A stretch of 35,012 nucleotides of DNA from JAGVPT01 sp035500675 (GCA_035500675.1 DATJXA010000114.1:1-35012), one strand, 5' to 3'; counted from the stretch's first letter, positions 8,303-17,656 are shown. Numbers and translations are program-made. Notes: generated by a model not told the origin, from the letters alone.

Positions 8303-9520
8303 CTATTGGTCTTCGAATCGGATTGATTTTATTGAATTCTTGTTCTGGTTGAGAATGATCTGAAGCTCTTGCCCTGAAAGCGACACGCCGTTAAGGGTCA
8401 TATGCGAACTATTGACCTGCAGCTTCTGGTCCTGAATAATGTTCAAGAAATTTTGATATGTCCCTCCGCTCAACGCAGACTGAAGAATATTCATGATCAT
8501 ATTTCCCTGCGGGTCGGAAATACGGAACAATCTGATCGTCCGCAGCGGGTCGATGTTGTATCCAAACGCAGTACGGATACCGTCGAGCACCACGACGTAC
8601 GATTTGCCACGCTCGAGCGGACGCGGATCGCGGGGAAGGGGCGACCCGAACGCCTGGTTGTCCTCCGGCTGATTGATGCCCGGTCCAGAAATGGCTGCTT
8701 GAGGATATGTAATGATCGACAGATTCCCCGAAGCTTTTCTGTTGATATTGACGACCCAGAACGGGTCCGACGCCGAGATGGCGTCTTCCAACGATTGCTG
8801 CTCCGGCCTCTTCTCATACACTGAAATCTTTACGCCGCGTGTGTCGTACGTCCACTGGAACTGCGGGAAGGGCGACGGATATTCCACTCCGTTGTCGGAC
8901 GGCTGAAGGAGCGTTGCGTTCGTAGGGTTCGTTACACTGACTGTGAACCGGGGGTCGTTGCTCAAGTCGACGATCTGGTTCGGAACGATCATCTGACTGC
9001 CCACCTGGACGACGTACAGAATTATTTTTACCTGATAAATTCCCGACGGAGCTTTTCCGCCGCTTGATGCGTCCGAGATCTCGTCTTTCAGGCGCTGCTT
9101 CATCGTCTGGTTAACGTCGGAATTGATGTCGATGTCGCTTGAATGTCCGGTTTGAGCATCGAGGCTGGTAAAGATTCTACCCGCCGGCGGAACCGGGAAT
9201 GGTCTCCTGGTGTCGGCCGTGACGAGTTGTTTCGCCGGAGGACCGTCCTCATCAAGCGTCACGTATGCCTCAATATGCATGTTTACCCACACGGTGTCTT
9301 TACCATGCGTGGAAGAAGTATTATTAATGATATTGAGCGAGAAGCTTGACGGGGAGATGTTCTTCACCTGCTCGGTGAGGGGGTCGACCAATGCAGTGGC
9401 GTTGACAATATCTGCGCTCGTGACCGTCGGTATCACCGTGATGTATTGCTGCGCAGGCGACTTTACCGCCCACACGAACGCTATCATCAAAATGAGTACA
9501 GCTAATTTTGTTTTTTTCAT
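8303..9520 (-). CDS. Secreted protein of unknown function
   Basis: A 405-residue protein with a clear signal peptide (about 1-23, cleaved near SPAQ). The first half (about 25-185) is beta-rich and describes forces or properties in pairs (SFSLNIINNTS, VNMHIEAYVTLDE, SGIYQVKIILYVV). A second block from about 195 opens NPTNATLLQPSDNGVEYPSP and continues with PQFQWTYD, a pattern often seen at the start of fibronectin-III/Ig-type modules in Bacteroidota surface proteins. No enzyme motif or lipobox was seen. It is first in the minus-strand run with FecR, barrel and cyclase (25-bp gap to FecR), with a GGAG ribosome binding site 6 nt from the ATG. It may be the extracytoplasmic partner of that set; this is inference from position only. 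Confidence 0.7.
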   Translation of the reverse strand: MKKTKLAVLILMIAFVWAVKSPAQQYITVIPTVTSADIVNATALVDPLTEQVKNISPSSFSLNIINNTSSTHGKDTVWVNMHIEAYVTLDEDGPPAKQLVTADTRRPFPVPPAGRIFTSLDAQTGHSSDIDINSDVNQTMKQRLKDEISDASSGGKAPSGIYQVKIILYVVQVGSQMIVPNQIVDLSNDPRFTVSVTNPTNATLLQPSDNGVEYPSPFPQFQWTYDTRGVKISVYEKRPEQQSLEDAISASDPFWVVNINRKASGNLSIITYPQAAISGPGINQPEDNQAFGSPLPRDPRPLERGKSYVVVLDGIRTAFGYNIDPLRTIRLFRISDPQGNMIMNILQSALSGGTYQNFLNIIQDQKLQVNSSHMTLNGVSLSGQELQIILNQNKNSIKSIRFEDQ

Positions 9521-9616
9521 GCCGCTCTCCGAAAAGTTGAATGCAGGCTGATGGTGTGCTTAAGATGAAGATTTCTTCTTTTCTATGCTGTGTTGAGAGT
9601 CACCGGAAAAGACCCT

Positions 9617-10933
9617 TCAAAAACCGGCTATATCGTTATAGATAACGAATGCCATGAATGTGAGCAGTAATACGACCCCGGCCTGCTGCACCGCCTGTTG
9701 AACCTTGTGTGGAATCGGTTTTCCGAAAATGGCCTCGTACGCAAGCATGACAAGGTGTCCGCCGTCGAGTGCGGGAAACGGGAGAATATTCATCACCGCA
9801 AGACTGATGCTGAGCAACGCCATAAATCCGAGAAAACTCATCAACCCCACCTCCGCGGTGCGCGTTGCCATCTGCGCGATCTTGATCGGTCCCCCGAACG
9901 ATTTTGCAAACGACGCTTTGCCGACGACGATATGCCAGATCGAATTGACGAAAAGCTTCATTGCGCCGTAGACGTCGCTCACGCCTTTTGGGAACGATTC
10001 AAACAGACCGTAATGAAGATGGAGAATCGGACCGACGTACCGCGTCTCTATGCTGATGCCGATGAGTCCTTCCGCCGATGGAGTAATTTGCGTTCGCACG
10101 ATCTGAGAATCGCGCTCCAAGGCAAACTCGATCTTCCGTCCGGCGTTCGCCTTGATGATTTGCGTTACCTGATATTGGTTGATCACATTCTGGTGGTCGA
10201 TAGAACGAATGATATCCCCCGGCTCGACTTTTGCCGCTTCGGCTGGCTTACCTTTGAGGACTTCGATGATCTCTGGCTGGGTGAAATCCGGAAGAAGGCC
10301 GAACGACGCATCGGAGATATCGGGTACTATCGAGTGAGGAACGGCGAGCGTCTGGATGCTGCCGTTACGCTCGACGTCGACGTTCAAATCGTCTCCGGCA
10401 AAATCGACATAGATGGCCGACTGGATGGCGTCCCAGTGGTCGATCTTTTCTCCGTTGATGGAAACAACCTTGTCCCCCTCCTTGAACCCCGCCTTCTCGG
10501 CTGCGCTCGCGGGGACTACGTATCCGATGTCGGTCGTCTGACGGAAGAGGCCGCCGTTGACGTAGTTGATCCCCCAAAAAATTGCCACTGCAAGAAAAAT
10601 GTTCATCGTCACTCCCGCTGAGATGACGATCATACGCTGCCAGATCGGCTTGGAGCGGAATTCCCACGGCTGCGGTTCATGTTCGATGAATTCCGTATCG
10701 AAGCTTTCGTCTACCATCCCGGCGATCTTGACGTATCCGCCTACGGGAATCCACGACACACAATAGTCGGTCTCGCCGATTTTTTTCCCGAACGCCCGCG
10801 GCGGAAACCCGATAGAAAAGCGGTCGACTCGCATGCGGCATGCTTTCGCAGCGATGAAGTGCCCGAATTCATGGATGAACACAAGCACGCCGATCGTGAT
10901 GAGGAAGTAAAAAACTTGATTTAAAAATTCCAT
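9617..10933 (-). CDS. rseP: Site-2 metalloprotease RseP (M50 family)
   Basis: A membrane-embedded zinc protease that cuts transmembrane segments, classically those of anti-sigma factors (envelope stress) and remnant signal peptides. The zinc motif HEFGH lies at residues 21-25 within the first helix, and the third ligand is in the late motif NILPFPALDGGH (about 384-395). Between them are two PDZ domains (about 125-200, GFKEGDKVVSINGEKI; and about 210-290, VEPGDIIRSIDHQNV). The total of 438 residues is normal for the family. An in-frame TTG lies two codons upstream (10939), but the ATG at 10933 gives the usual MEFL-type start. It follows dxr on the same strand after 46 bp, the conserved dxr-rseP order of many bacteria. 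Confidence 0.95.
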   Translation of the reverse strand: MEFLNQVFYFLITIGVLVFIHEFGHFIAAKACRMRVDRFSIGFPPRAFGKKIGETDYCVSWIPVGGYVKIAGMVDESFDTEFIEHEPQPWEFRSKPIWQRMIVISAGVTMNIFLAVAIFWGINYVNGGLFRQTTDIGYVVPASAAEKAGFKEGDKVVSINGEKIDHWDAIQSAIYVDFAGDDLNVDVERNGSIQTLAVPHSIVPDISDASFGLLPDFTQPEIIEVLKGKPAEAAKVEPGDIIRSIDHQNVINQYQVTQIIKANAGRKIEFALERDSQIVRTQITPSAEGLIGISIETRYVGPILHLHYGLFESFPKGVSDVYGAMKLFVNSIWHIVVGKASFAKSFGGPIKIAQMATRTAEVGLMSFLGFMALLSISLAVMNILPFPALDGGHLVMLAYEAIFGKPIPHKVQQAVQQAGVVLLLTFMAFVIYNDIAGF

Positions 10934-10979
10934 CGCCAAAGAACTTTCTCTTATTCGCGTCTACAAGTTGATTTTGGAC

Positions 10980-12212
10980 TTAACGGCAAATACCCGATGC
11001 AAATTTTCTAGCCGATGCGTCGGCGCCGATGATGTCTTCGAGGCTTGGGTTCGAGGTCGACGTATGATCCTTCATCGTGCGGCTGATGATCTCCGGGATT
11101 TGGCTGAAAGAAATTGTCCCGCTCAGGAAGCGGTCTACCGCAACTTCATTCGCCGCATTGAGCGCCGCCGGCATCGTGCCCCCTTGCTTCAGCGCGTCGA
11201 ACGCAAGTCCGAGGCATCTGAAACGCTCGAGGTCGGGAGTGAAGAATGTCAATTCTTTTAACCGGGGGAAGTCGACGCGTACAAAGTTCGACGTCGCGCG
11301 TTCCGGGAATGTCAGCGCATATTGTATGGGAATCTTCATATCCGGCACGCCGAGCTGCGCTTTCACCGACCCGTCGACGAATTCCACCATCGAATGGATG
11401 ATCGATTGGGGATGGATAACGACTTCGATCTTCTCCGGAGGCACGCCGAAGAGCCAATGGGCTTCGATGACCTCGAGGCCTTTGTTCATGAGCGTGGCGG
11501 AGTCGATTGTGATCTTGTTCCCCATCTTCCAATTCGGATGTTTCAGCGCTTGCGCGACGGTCACGCGTGTCAGTTCGTCCTTCGATGCGTTGAGAAACGG
11601 ACCCCCGGATGCCGTAAGGATGACTTTGCCGATCGCGCGCCCCGATTCGCCGACGAGACATTGAAAGATGGCCGAGTGCTCGCTGTCGACGGGAATGAGC
11701 GTGACCCCGTGCTCCTTGACAAGCCGCATGATGATCTGCCCGGCCACGACAAGGGTCTCTTTGTTCGCGAGGGCGATCTTTTTCTTCGCCTGAATTGCTT
11801 TGATCGTCGGCTTCAATCCTGCAAAACCGACGAGCGAGCTGATCACGACATCGACGTCGTCTCTTTGGACGACCTCTTCAAGCCCGCGTTCTCCCGCCAA
11901 CACTTCCGTAGTTCCGTTGACGCGCTTCTTGCAGGCAGCGGCCGAATCCGGGTCGAGGACGACGACCCCCTTCGGTCTGAATCGCTTGACTTGATCGCAG
12001 AGCTCGTCAACGTTCTTATTGACGGTGAGATAGGAGACTTTGAACTGACTCGGAAAGTTTGCGATAACTTCAAGGCTATTCTTGCCGATGGAACCGCTCG
12101 AGCCGAGAATCGCAATGTTTTTTTGGCGTTCACCCAATGATGAAACCGTTTTTAACCTTTTGAAAAGGTAACCAAATGTTGAATGTAAGTCAAGGTAACG
12201 CCGATTTTGCAT
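10980..12212 (-). CDS. dxr: 1-deoxy-D-xylulose 5-phosphate reductoisomerase
   Basis: Second enzyme of the MEP isoprenoid pathway: DXP to 2-C-methyl-D-erythritol 4-phosphate using NADPH and a divalent metal, in the cytosol. Visible motifs are the NADPH loop NIAILGSSGSIG, the metal/substrate motif VDSEHSAIFQCL (Asp and two Glu) and MNKGLEVIEAHWLFG. The ATG at 12212 gives 410 residues with about 25 extra before the normal beginning. An in-frame TTG at 12137 would start GERQKNIAILGSSGS, matching the usual family N-terminus, and may be the true start, although neither start has a strong ribosome binding site. The gene precedes rseP and diverges from the ppiD-like gene. Confidence 0.95.
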   Translation of the reverse strand: MQNRRYLDLHSTFGYLFKRLKTVSSLGERQKNIAILGSSGSIGKNSLEVIANFPSQFKVSYLTVNKNVDELCDQVKRFRPKGVVVLDPDSAAACKKRVNGTTEVLAGERGLEEVVQRDDVDVVISSLVGFAGLKPTIKAIQAKKKIALANKETLVVAGQIIMRLVKEHGVTLIPVDSEHSAIFQCLVGESGRAIGKVILTASGGPFLNASKDELTRVTVAQALKHPNWKMGNKITIDSATLMNKGLEVIEAHWLFGVPPEKIEVVIHPQSIIHSMVEFVDGSVKAQLGVPDMKIPIQYALTFPERATSNFVRVDFPRLKELTFFTPDLERFRCLGLAFDALKQGGTMPAALNAANEVAVDRFLSGTISFSQIPEIISRTMKDHTSTSNPSLEDIIGADASARKFASGICR

Positions 12213-12240
12213 TGCATCTCAGGCCAGTTTCGGTTATATT
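12212..12240 (+). promoter_or_regulatory. Predicted promoter of the ppiD-like gene
   Basis: TTGCAT (12212-12217) and TATATT (12235-12240) are 17 bp apart, giving a predicted start near 12247 and a leader of about 47 nt. It touches the first codon of the long form of dxr (12210-12212), which slightly favours the shorter dxr start at 12137. Seen by eye only. Confidence 0.4.
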
Positions 12241-12293
12241 CCTTTCTCAGGTCATTGTGAAACTTTATTCGTGAGCAAGGAGTCTGTTCGTTT

Positions 12294-14387
12294 ATGCCTA
12301 TAATGACAAGAATGCGCGACAACATGCCGGTTATTCTCATCGGACTTGTCGTAATGTTTGTTGTGATGATTGTGTTCGAATGGGGGATGGATTATCTCGG
12401 CATTCGTTCTGGACGCCGTGATTACGTGGGAATCATCGACGGAAAGAAAATTACCTACCAGGAATTCTCCGATCTTGTGAAACGGGCTGCCGACAGCCAG
12501 AAAAAACAGACGGGACAAGATCCGGACGACGATACGTATCGACAGATCCGCGACCAGGTCTGGAACAGCCTCATCGCATCGACGCTTGTCGATCGCGAGA
12601 CGAAAAGGGCCGGCATTACCGTTTCAGACCAGGAGCTTGTCGATTGGGTGAAAGGAGACAATCCTCCGGATTTCCTCGTCCAACAGTTCCGCGATTCGAC
12701 GGGGAGGTTTAACCGCGAAGCCTACGATCAAACGATCAACGACCCGAAAAATAAAGACATTATGATCCAGGTGGAGACAGGTCTCCGCCAGCAAAGGCTT
12801 AACGAAAAAATGCAGAGCCTCATTTTTGCATCGGTACGCGTGACGCCGGGAGAAGTCGCGGAACGCTATGAAGACCAGCACATGAAGCTCAATGCCCAGT
12901 ACGCCTTGTTCGACCCCAACCGCTTCTTCCCCGACAGCACGGTATCGGTGACGGATGAAGACCTCCGGACCTATTACACCGACCACCAGGATGAGTTCAA
13001 GGCCAACGCGACACGAAAACTCAAATATGTTCTGTTCAGCGATCAACCGTCGGCAAAAGATTCGGAGGATGTTCTTTCCGACGCCAACAGCATCGTTCAA
13101 CGGGCAAAGGCCGGAATTGATTTTCTCGAACTTCAGAAGTCGTACAGCGATAACCCTGCGGCTCCGGCTTTTTTTAAGCATGGACAACTTTCGAGAGAAA
13201 AAGAAGACGCTGTCTTTTCCGCTCACGTGGGAGATATCGTCGGACCTGTGAAGGATTACGACGGTTACCATGTGATCAAGATCCTGGACGAGAAAAAAGG
13301 TTCCGAGACGTTCGTCCGCGCGCGCCATCTTCTTTTGCACGATACAGGAAGCGATGAGAGCGCCGTGATGAAAGAGGCGAACGAACTCATTGCCCGTGCG
13401 AAAAAAGGGGAAGATTTCACGGAACTTGTAAAAAAATATTCCGTCGAGCCGGGAGCCGCGACGAGCGGAGGCGAACTCGGTTGGTTCGGAAAAGGCCGGA
13501 TGGTAAAGCCGTTCGAGGACGTCGCCCTGAAAGGAAAGCCGGGGCAAATTCTTGGACCGGTGAAAACGCAGTTTGGCATCCACATCATCAAGATTGAGGG
13601 GAGAGACGACCGTGAAGTGAAAATCGCGGACATTACCCTTCCTATTAAAGCGACATCGCAAACGAAAGACGACGCCTTTCAGCGCGCGCAGGATTTTGCC
13701 TACGTCGCGAAAGACGGGAAATTTGAAAAGGATGCGGAGAGTTTCAACCTCCAGGTCAAGGAAACGCCCCCCTTTGTGAAGGGGCCTTCTATTCCCGGCG
13801 TCGGCTCGAACGAGTCTGTCATGAAATTTGCTTTCGACAAGGACTTGGGAGACATCAGCGACGCGTACGAGGTTGTCGGAGGTGTAGCCGTTTTCCAGAT
13901 CTCCGAAGTAAAAAAAGAAGGAGTTCGTCCGTTTGACGAAGTGAAAGAGTTCCTCAGACCGCGGGTGTTGCGGATGAAAAAAGTGAAATTGATGACTGAA
14001 GCGATGACGAAAGAGCGGTCCTCTATGAGCGATACGCTCGACCTGACGTCACTCGCGGCAGCAGATCCGCGCGTCATGGCGCAATCGACGGGCGACTTCA
14101 GCGTCAACGGCGCTATTCCAACGATAGGGCGCGACGATGCCTTTGCGGGTGTGGCAATGACCCTTCCTGTCGGAAAGGTTTCGCAGCCGGTCGAAGGCGT
14201 CCGAGGTTGTTATTTTATCAAGCTGCTCAGCAAAACGCCGTTCGATACGTCCGGGTTCAACGCTCAAAAGAATATCCTTGCCGCGCAGATGCTGCAGGAA
14301 AAGAAACAACGCATCATCGCAGACTGGCTCGAGAAGCTGAGAGAAAAAGCGGATATCCAAGACTACAGGGATCAGTTCTACCGCTAA
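12294..14387 (+). CDS. PpiD/SurA-type membrane-anchored peptidyl-prolyl isomerase
   Basis: A 697-residue periplasmic folding factor anchored by one N-terminal helix (about 12-31, VILIGLVVMFVVMIVFEWG). A SurA_N-like chaperone region (about 45-200) follows, then parvulin-type domains: one degenerate (about 235-335), one canonical (about 340-430: RARHLLLHD, GGELGWFGKGRMVKPFEDVA, FGIHIIKI), and a final partial repeat (about 610-650, VGKVSQPVEGVRGCYFIKL). The architecture and length fit PpiD better than SurA, which is secreted and shorter. The ATG at 12294 has an AAGGAG site 13 nt upstream. It diverges from dxr-rseP, grouping envelope-stress proteolysis with envelope protein folding. The C-terminus ends without further domains. 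Confidence 0.9.
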   Translation: MPIMTRMRDNMPVILIGLVVMFVVMIVFEWGMDYLGIRSGRRDYVGIIDGKKITYQEFSDLVKRAADSQKKQTGQDPDDDTYRQIRDQVWNSLIASTLVDRETKRAGITVSDQELVDWVKGDNPPDFLVQQFRDSTGRFNREAYDQTINDPKNKDIMIQVETGLRQQRLNEKMQSLIFASVRVTPGEVAERYEDQHMKLNAQYALFDPNRFFPDSTVSVTDEDLRTYYTDHQDEFKANATRKLKYVLFSDQPSAKDSEDVLSDANSIVQRAKAGIDFLELQKSYSDNPAAPAFFKHGQLSREKEDAVFSAHVGDIVGPVKDYDGYHVIKILDEKKGSETFVRARHLLLHDTGSDESAVMKEANELIARAKKGEDFTELVKKYSVEPGAATSGGELGWFGKGRMVKPFEDVALKGKPGQILGPVKTQFGIHIIKIEGRDDREVKIADITLPIKATSQTKDDAFQRAQDFAYVAKDGKFEKDAESFNLQVKETPPFVKGPSIPGVGSNESVMKFAFDKDLGDISDAYEVVGGVAVFQISEVKKEGVRPFDEVKEFLRPRVLRMKKVKLMTEAMTKERSSMSDTLDLTSLAAADPRVMAQSTGDFSVNGAIPTIGRDDAFAGVAMTLPVGKVSQPVEGVRGCYFIKLLSKTPFDTSGFNAQKNILAAQMLQEKKQRIIADWLEKLREKADIQDYRDQFYR

Positions 14388-14898
14388 ACGGCGCTGAAGA
14401 GCGTCTCCATTATGCCCGAGTTGCCGGCTCATACGCGGCAACGGAAGCGGCACAAATTTTATGCAGTCGATCGATCCGATCGACACGCCGTTCACCGCAA
14501 CGGCGGTCTATTCTTCTCGGTCAGTCACCAACAACGACCTGCGCTAACCTCAACGACTCTACGTAATGATCGGATATTTTGCCGCCGGGGATCACGGTCT
14601 TGCCCGGCGGTGCAAATTCTTTTTCCGATATTCCGCCGCGTGTCGCGGCAAATGCCGCTTTCAAACAATTTTACGCTGTTTTTGACGCCCCGCGTCGCAT
14701 GATTCGCCGGTCGCGGTGCATCGGAAAGCAAAAATTTTCTCTTAAAAGATTTTTTCTTTGTATATTTTAAGACGCCAATACGAGGGACGATAACAGTATC
14801 AATAGCGATTGCCGCATCGGTCCCGAATTTCCGTCCATAGAGAATTCCATTTTTAAAGTACCGATTCTTATTTTTGCGGCGCGAAGGAGAATGCAACA
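14388..14898. other. 511-bp gap with no supported gene
   Basis: No confident gene, RNA or repeat. The first 330 bp have coding-like GC content but only short, mutually overlapping open frames without ribosome binding sites; one on the minus strand (14521-14664, possible TTG start) gives a protein-like 47-residue sequence but cannot be supported. The last 170 bp are AT-rich with TATATT at 14761, and probably hold the promoter and leader of the CLC gene. Confidence 0.4.
14884..14890 (+). promoter_or_regulatory. Ribosome binding site that fixes a TTG start
   Basis: AAGGAGA lies 8 nt before TTG 14899. The only nearby ATG (14891) is out of frame and closes after three codons, so the CLC protein starts at the TTG. 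Confidence 0.75.
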
Positions 14899-16800
14899 TT
14901 GACGACAGAAGAACCGGCGACCGAATCAGACCCAGGGATATTCGGCAAGGGAAAAGGGTTGATGAAACGGGGCCTGCGAAGACTGATGGAATGGCAAAAG
15001 CCTTTGCTCGAGGAAGCAAGCGTAAAACTCCTCCGCCTTTACTACAACTTAGTACCCACAGAAAGTCAACGCCTCTTCGGCCTTACCGTTATCATCGGCG
15101 CGGCTTGCGGACTTGCCGCCGTAGCATTTCACCTCTCGATCAAAATCATCGAAGATTTTACCATCAACCGCGCTCTCGCGGCATCAGTCCCTACGTCGGT
15201 CGCGTGGACCATATTGATCCCGACCATCGGCGGTCTGATATGCGGGATATTTTTATATTTTGTCGCGCCCGGGGCCCGAGGCAGCGGAGTCCTTCAGGTC
15301 AAAGCTGCTTTCGTTTTAAAACGCGATAGAATTCCATTTCGCGACGTCGTCGGCAAATTTTTCATCGCCGCATTTCAGATCGGCACAGGTTCTTCGTTGG
15401 GCCCCGAAGGCCCGACGGTCCATATCTGCGCCGGCATCGCAACTCAGATCGGGCGCCTTGCGGCCATCTCTCGGCAAAATCTCCGTCGACTGCTCCCGGT
15501 CGGAGCGGCCGCGGGCATTGCAGCGGCATTTAACGCCCCCATCTCTGCGGTCACGTTCGCGATCGAGGAGGTTGTGGGAACGCTCGACCAAACTCTCCTG
15601 TCGGGAGTCGTGGTTGCCGCAGCGCTTGCCGCGGTCATTGAGCGAAATGTTCTTGGTGAACATCCTCTCTTGGAAGTGCTCCATGTCTACGGCTTTCACC
15701 ATCTGTCATCCCTCTTCCTCTACGCGATCTTAGGCGTAGTTGCAAGCGGGGCGTCGATTCTGTTTACCGATTCCCTTCTCGGTTTGAGACGCTGGTTCAA
15801 GCGTTCGTCAATGTTGCCGCAGTGGGCTCAGCCAGCGATCGGCGGCCTCGCGACCGGCATCCTGGCGATCATCGCTCTTCTGTGGGTGCAGGCGACGGGA
15901 GTTACCGGGGTCGGCTATCAAACATTGTCCGTTGCTCTTACCGGAAGCCTCACATTGAAAGTGATGCTCGTGCTCGGCATCATGAAGATCGCCGCAACGG
16001 TATTTTCCTACGGGAGCGGAGGAGCCGGAGGCATTTTCGCCCCCGCATTGTTCATCGGCGGGATGGTGGGCGGCGTGCTCGGATATACTGACGTATTTCT
16101 TTTTAACCATACGACAAACGAAATAGGCGCATTCGCTCTTGTCGGGATGGGGGCGGTCTTTGCGGGAATCATCAGAGCGCCGATTACGTCCGTTCTTATC
16201 ATTATCGAAATGACGGGAGGGTATTCCATGATCCTTCCCCTCATGATCGCAAACATGATCGCGTACGGTCTTGCGCGGCACTGGAGGCCGGTGCCGATTT
16301 TCGACGCCCTGCTCGAGCAAGATGGGATACATCTGCCGCACGGACACGCGCCCAGCACAACCGTTTTCGACCAGCTGAAGGTCGTAGACGCCATGCATTC
16401 GAAGAGGATCGTTTCGCTCCGTTCGAGTATGACGGTTTCCGAAGCGTTCGAGCTCATTGCGATCTATAATTTCACTTCTTTTCCAGTTGTGAACGAGAAA
16501 AATGTCTACCTCGGCCTGATCACTGAATCCGGCCTGCGTCGATTGATGGCTGATGGGAAAGGGGACCTCCATATCGACAATCTTATCGACAGGCCCCCCG
16601 CGCTTTCGACGGGAGATACACTCGTAAAGGCCCTCGTCGCCATGAAGAAGTTCGAGACCCGGCAACTTGCCGTTGTCGATGGTCCGGAGGGAAATCTTCT
16701 CGTGGGCGTTCTCACGATGAGCGATGTGATCCGCGTTCAAACGCGCGTCGTAACGGAAGGAGCCGCTTCAGGCGCGCCGGAACCGGCGGTGAGCACATAA
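14899..16800 (+). CDS. CLC-family chloride transporter with C-terminal CBS pair
   Basis: A 633-residue membrane protein. A basic cytosolic N-terminus (1-60) precedes the CLC domain (about 60-455). Ion-pathway motifs are GSG (128-130), SSLGPEGP (gating Glu170), AAFNAPISAVTFAIEE and GSGGAGGIFAPALFIGG. Both Glu223 and Glu224 are present, matching the internal proton glutamate of E. coli ClcA, so a Cl-/H+ antiporter is more likely than a channel. Two CBS domains follow (about 485-540 and 550-615; FPVVNEKNVYLGLITES, QLAVVDGPEGNLLVGVLT), which in this family bind adenine nucleotides and gate transport. Translation starts at a TTG behind a strong ribosome binding site. It is followed after 79 bp by a CHASE3 protein on the same strand. 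Confidence 0.93.
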   Translation: MTTEEPATESDPGIFGKGKGLMKRGLRRLMEWQKPLLEEASVKLLRLYYNLVPTESQRLFGLTVIIGAACGLAAVAFHLSIKIIEDFTINRALAASVPTSVAWTILIPTIGGLICGIFLYFVAPGARGSGVLQVKAAFVLKRDRIPFRDVVGKFFIAAFQIGTGSSLGPEGPTVHICAGIATQIGRLAAISRQNLRRLLPVGAAAGIAAAFNAPISAVTFAIEEVVGTLDQTLLSGVVVAAALAAVIERNVLGEHPLLEVLHVYGFHHLSSLFLYAILGVVASGASILFTDSLLGLRRWFKRSSMLPQWAQPAIGGLATGILAIIALLWVQATGVTGVGYQTLSVALTGSLTLKVMLVLGIMKIAATVFSYGSGGAGGIFAPALFIGGMVGGVLGYTDVFLFNHTTNEIGAFALVGMGAVFAGIIRAPITSVLIIIEMTGGYSMILPLMIANMIAYGLARHWRPVPIFDALLEQDGIHLPHGHAPSTTVFDQLKVVDAMHSKRIVSLRSSMTVSEAFELIAIYNFTSFPVVNEKNVYLGLITESGLRRLMADGKGDLHIDNLIDRPPALSTGDTLVKALVAMKKFETRQLAVVDGPEGNLLVGVLTMSDVIRVQTRVVTEGAASGAPEPAVST

Positions 16801-16879
16801 AGATACCAATGCTGAATTCGATGAGACATAAATCCGGCCGCCAGCGCTTGGGGTTTCGGCGCATTTATACGGAACCATA

Positions 16880-17656
16880 ATGCGAAAGACCTTTAGAAAA
16901 ATACTCTATATCAGTTTTGTCGTTATAACGATCCTTTTCGCAGGGATGGGCTATTACGCAAAGCAAATACTCACGGAGGAAGAATCGTTTGTCGCAGAAC
17001 TGTCTTACGATCACGAAGTGGTGTTTGTCTTGCAGGATATCCTCATCTCACTGCAACGTGCAGAATCAAACCGTCGCGGCTTCGTTATTACGAGCAGCAA
17101 CGAATATGTCGGGAATTACAACACCGCCGTGAAATCCGTCCAGCAATCGATCCTCTATCTCAAGCAGCTCAACGCGAACGGTAAATACCAGGACCAATTT
17201 CTCGACTCGCTTGAGGCGTCGATCAATAGCCGTTTGGCCATCTTGAAATCGTCGATTGAACTATCAATGTCGAAAAGTTCATCCGATTCTCTCCAGGCCG
17301 TCTTGACCGACCAAGGCCAGGAATTCATGACATCTATACGAGGCACGATTCTCCAATTGCTCCGCGATAAAAGAAATTCTCGCGACGACACCATCCGAAC
17401 GCTCGGACAGCTCAATATGAAGGTAAAAAAACTCTTCAATCTTTTTCTTGCCGTCCTTGCAGCGCTTGCGCTTGGACTCATCTCCGGTACTTATTTTCAC
17501 TTCAAGAGGTCCGATATTATGGAAGAAGCGCTTCGACGCGACCTGTTTCAAGCGAGGCAGCAGGTTCAGCATGCAACTTCGCGTTACCAGGATTTGAAGA
17601 CTGAGATGAAAGAAAAGTTGAAAGGGGAGCAGGGAAACGTTCTAGGCAATGGCTGA
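16880..17656 (+). CDS. Orphan CHASE3-type membrane receptor without output domain
   Basis: A 258-residue protein: helix 1 (about 8-26), a helical periplasmic region (about 30-180) of CHASE3 type with the conserved stretch LQRAESNRRGFVITSSNEYV near 58-77, helix 2 (about 184-206), then a charged coiled coil (about 210-250). In CHASE3 receptors the second helix normally leads into PAS, GAF, histidine kinase or GGDEF domains. Here the protein stops after some 50 cytosolic residues, and the 97 bp downstream cannot encode a kinase. Either the coiled coil is the output, through a partner, or it is a truncated receptor. Codon use is like its neighbours and no frameshift is evident. The start has only a weak GGAA upstream. 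Its ligand is unknown. Confidence 0.75.
   Translation: MRKTFRKILYISFVVITILFAGMGYYAKQILTEEESFVAELSYDHEVVFVLQDILISLQRAESNRRGFVITSSNEYVGNYNTAVKSVQQSILYLKQLNANGKYQDQFLDSLEASINSRLAILKSSIELSMSKSSSDSLQAVLTDQGQEFMTSIRGTILQLLRDKRNSRDDTIRTLGQLNMKVKKLFNLFLAVLAALALGLISGTYFHFKRSDIMEEALRRDLFQARQQVQHATSRYQDLKTEMKEKLKGEQGNVLGNG

Noticed and set aside
11322..12140. 272-residue plus-strand frame antisense to dxr
   Set aside because: Complement of a confidently identified dxr; translation is low-complexity His/Asp/Arg-rich.
12624..13661. 345-residue minus-strand frame antisense to the PpiD-like gene
   Set aside because: Antisense shadow; the plus strand has clear parvulin motifs.
14521..14664. 47-residue minus-strand frame with a protein-like end
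   Set aside because: Only a TTG start, no ribosome binding site, no family resemblance; kept as a question in the gap entry.
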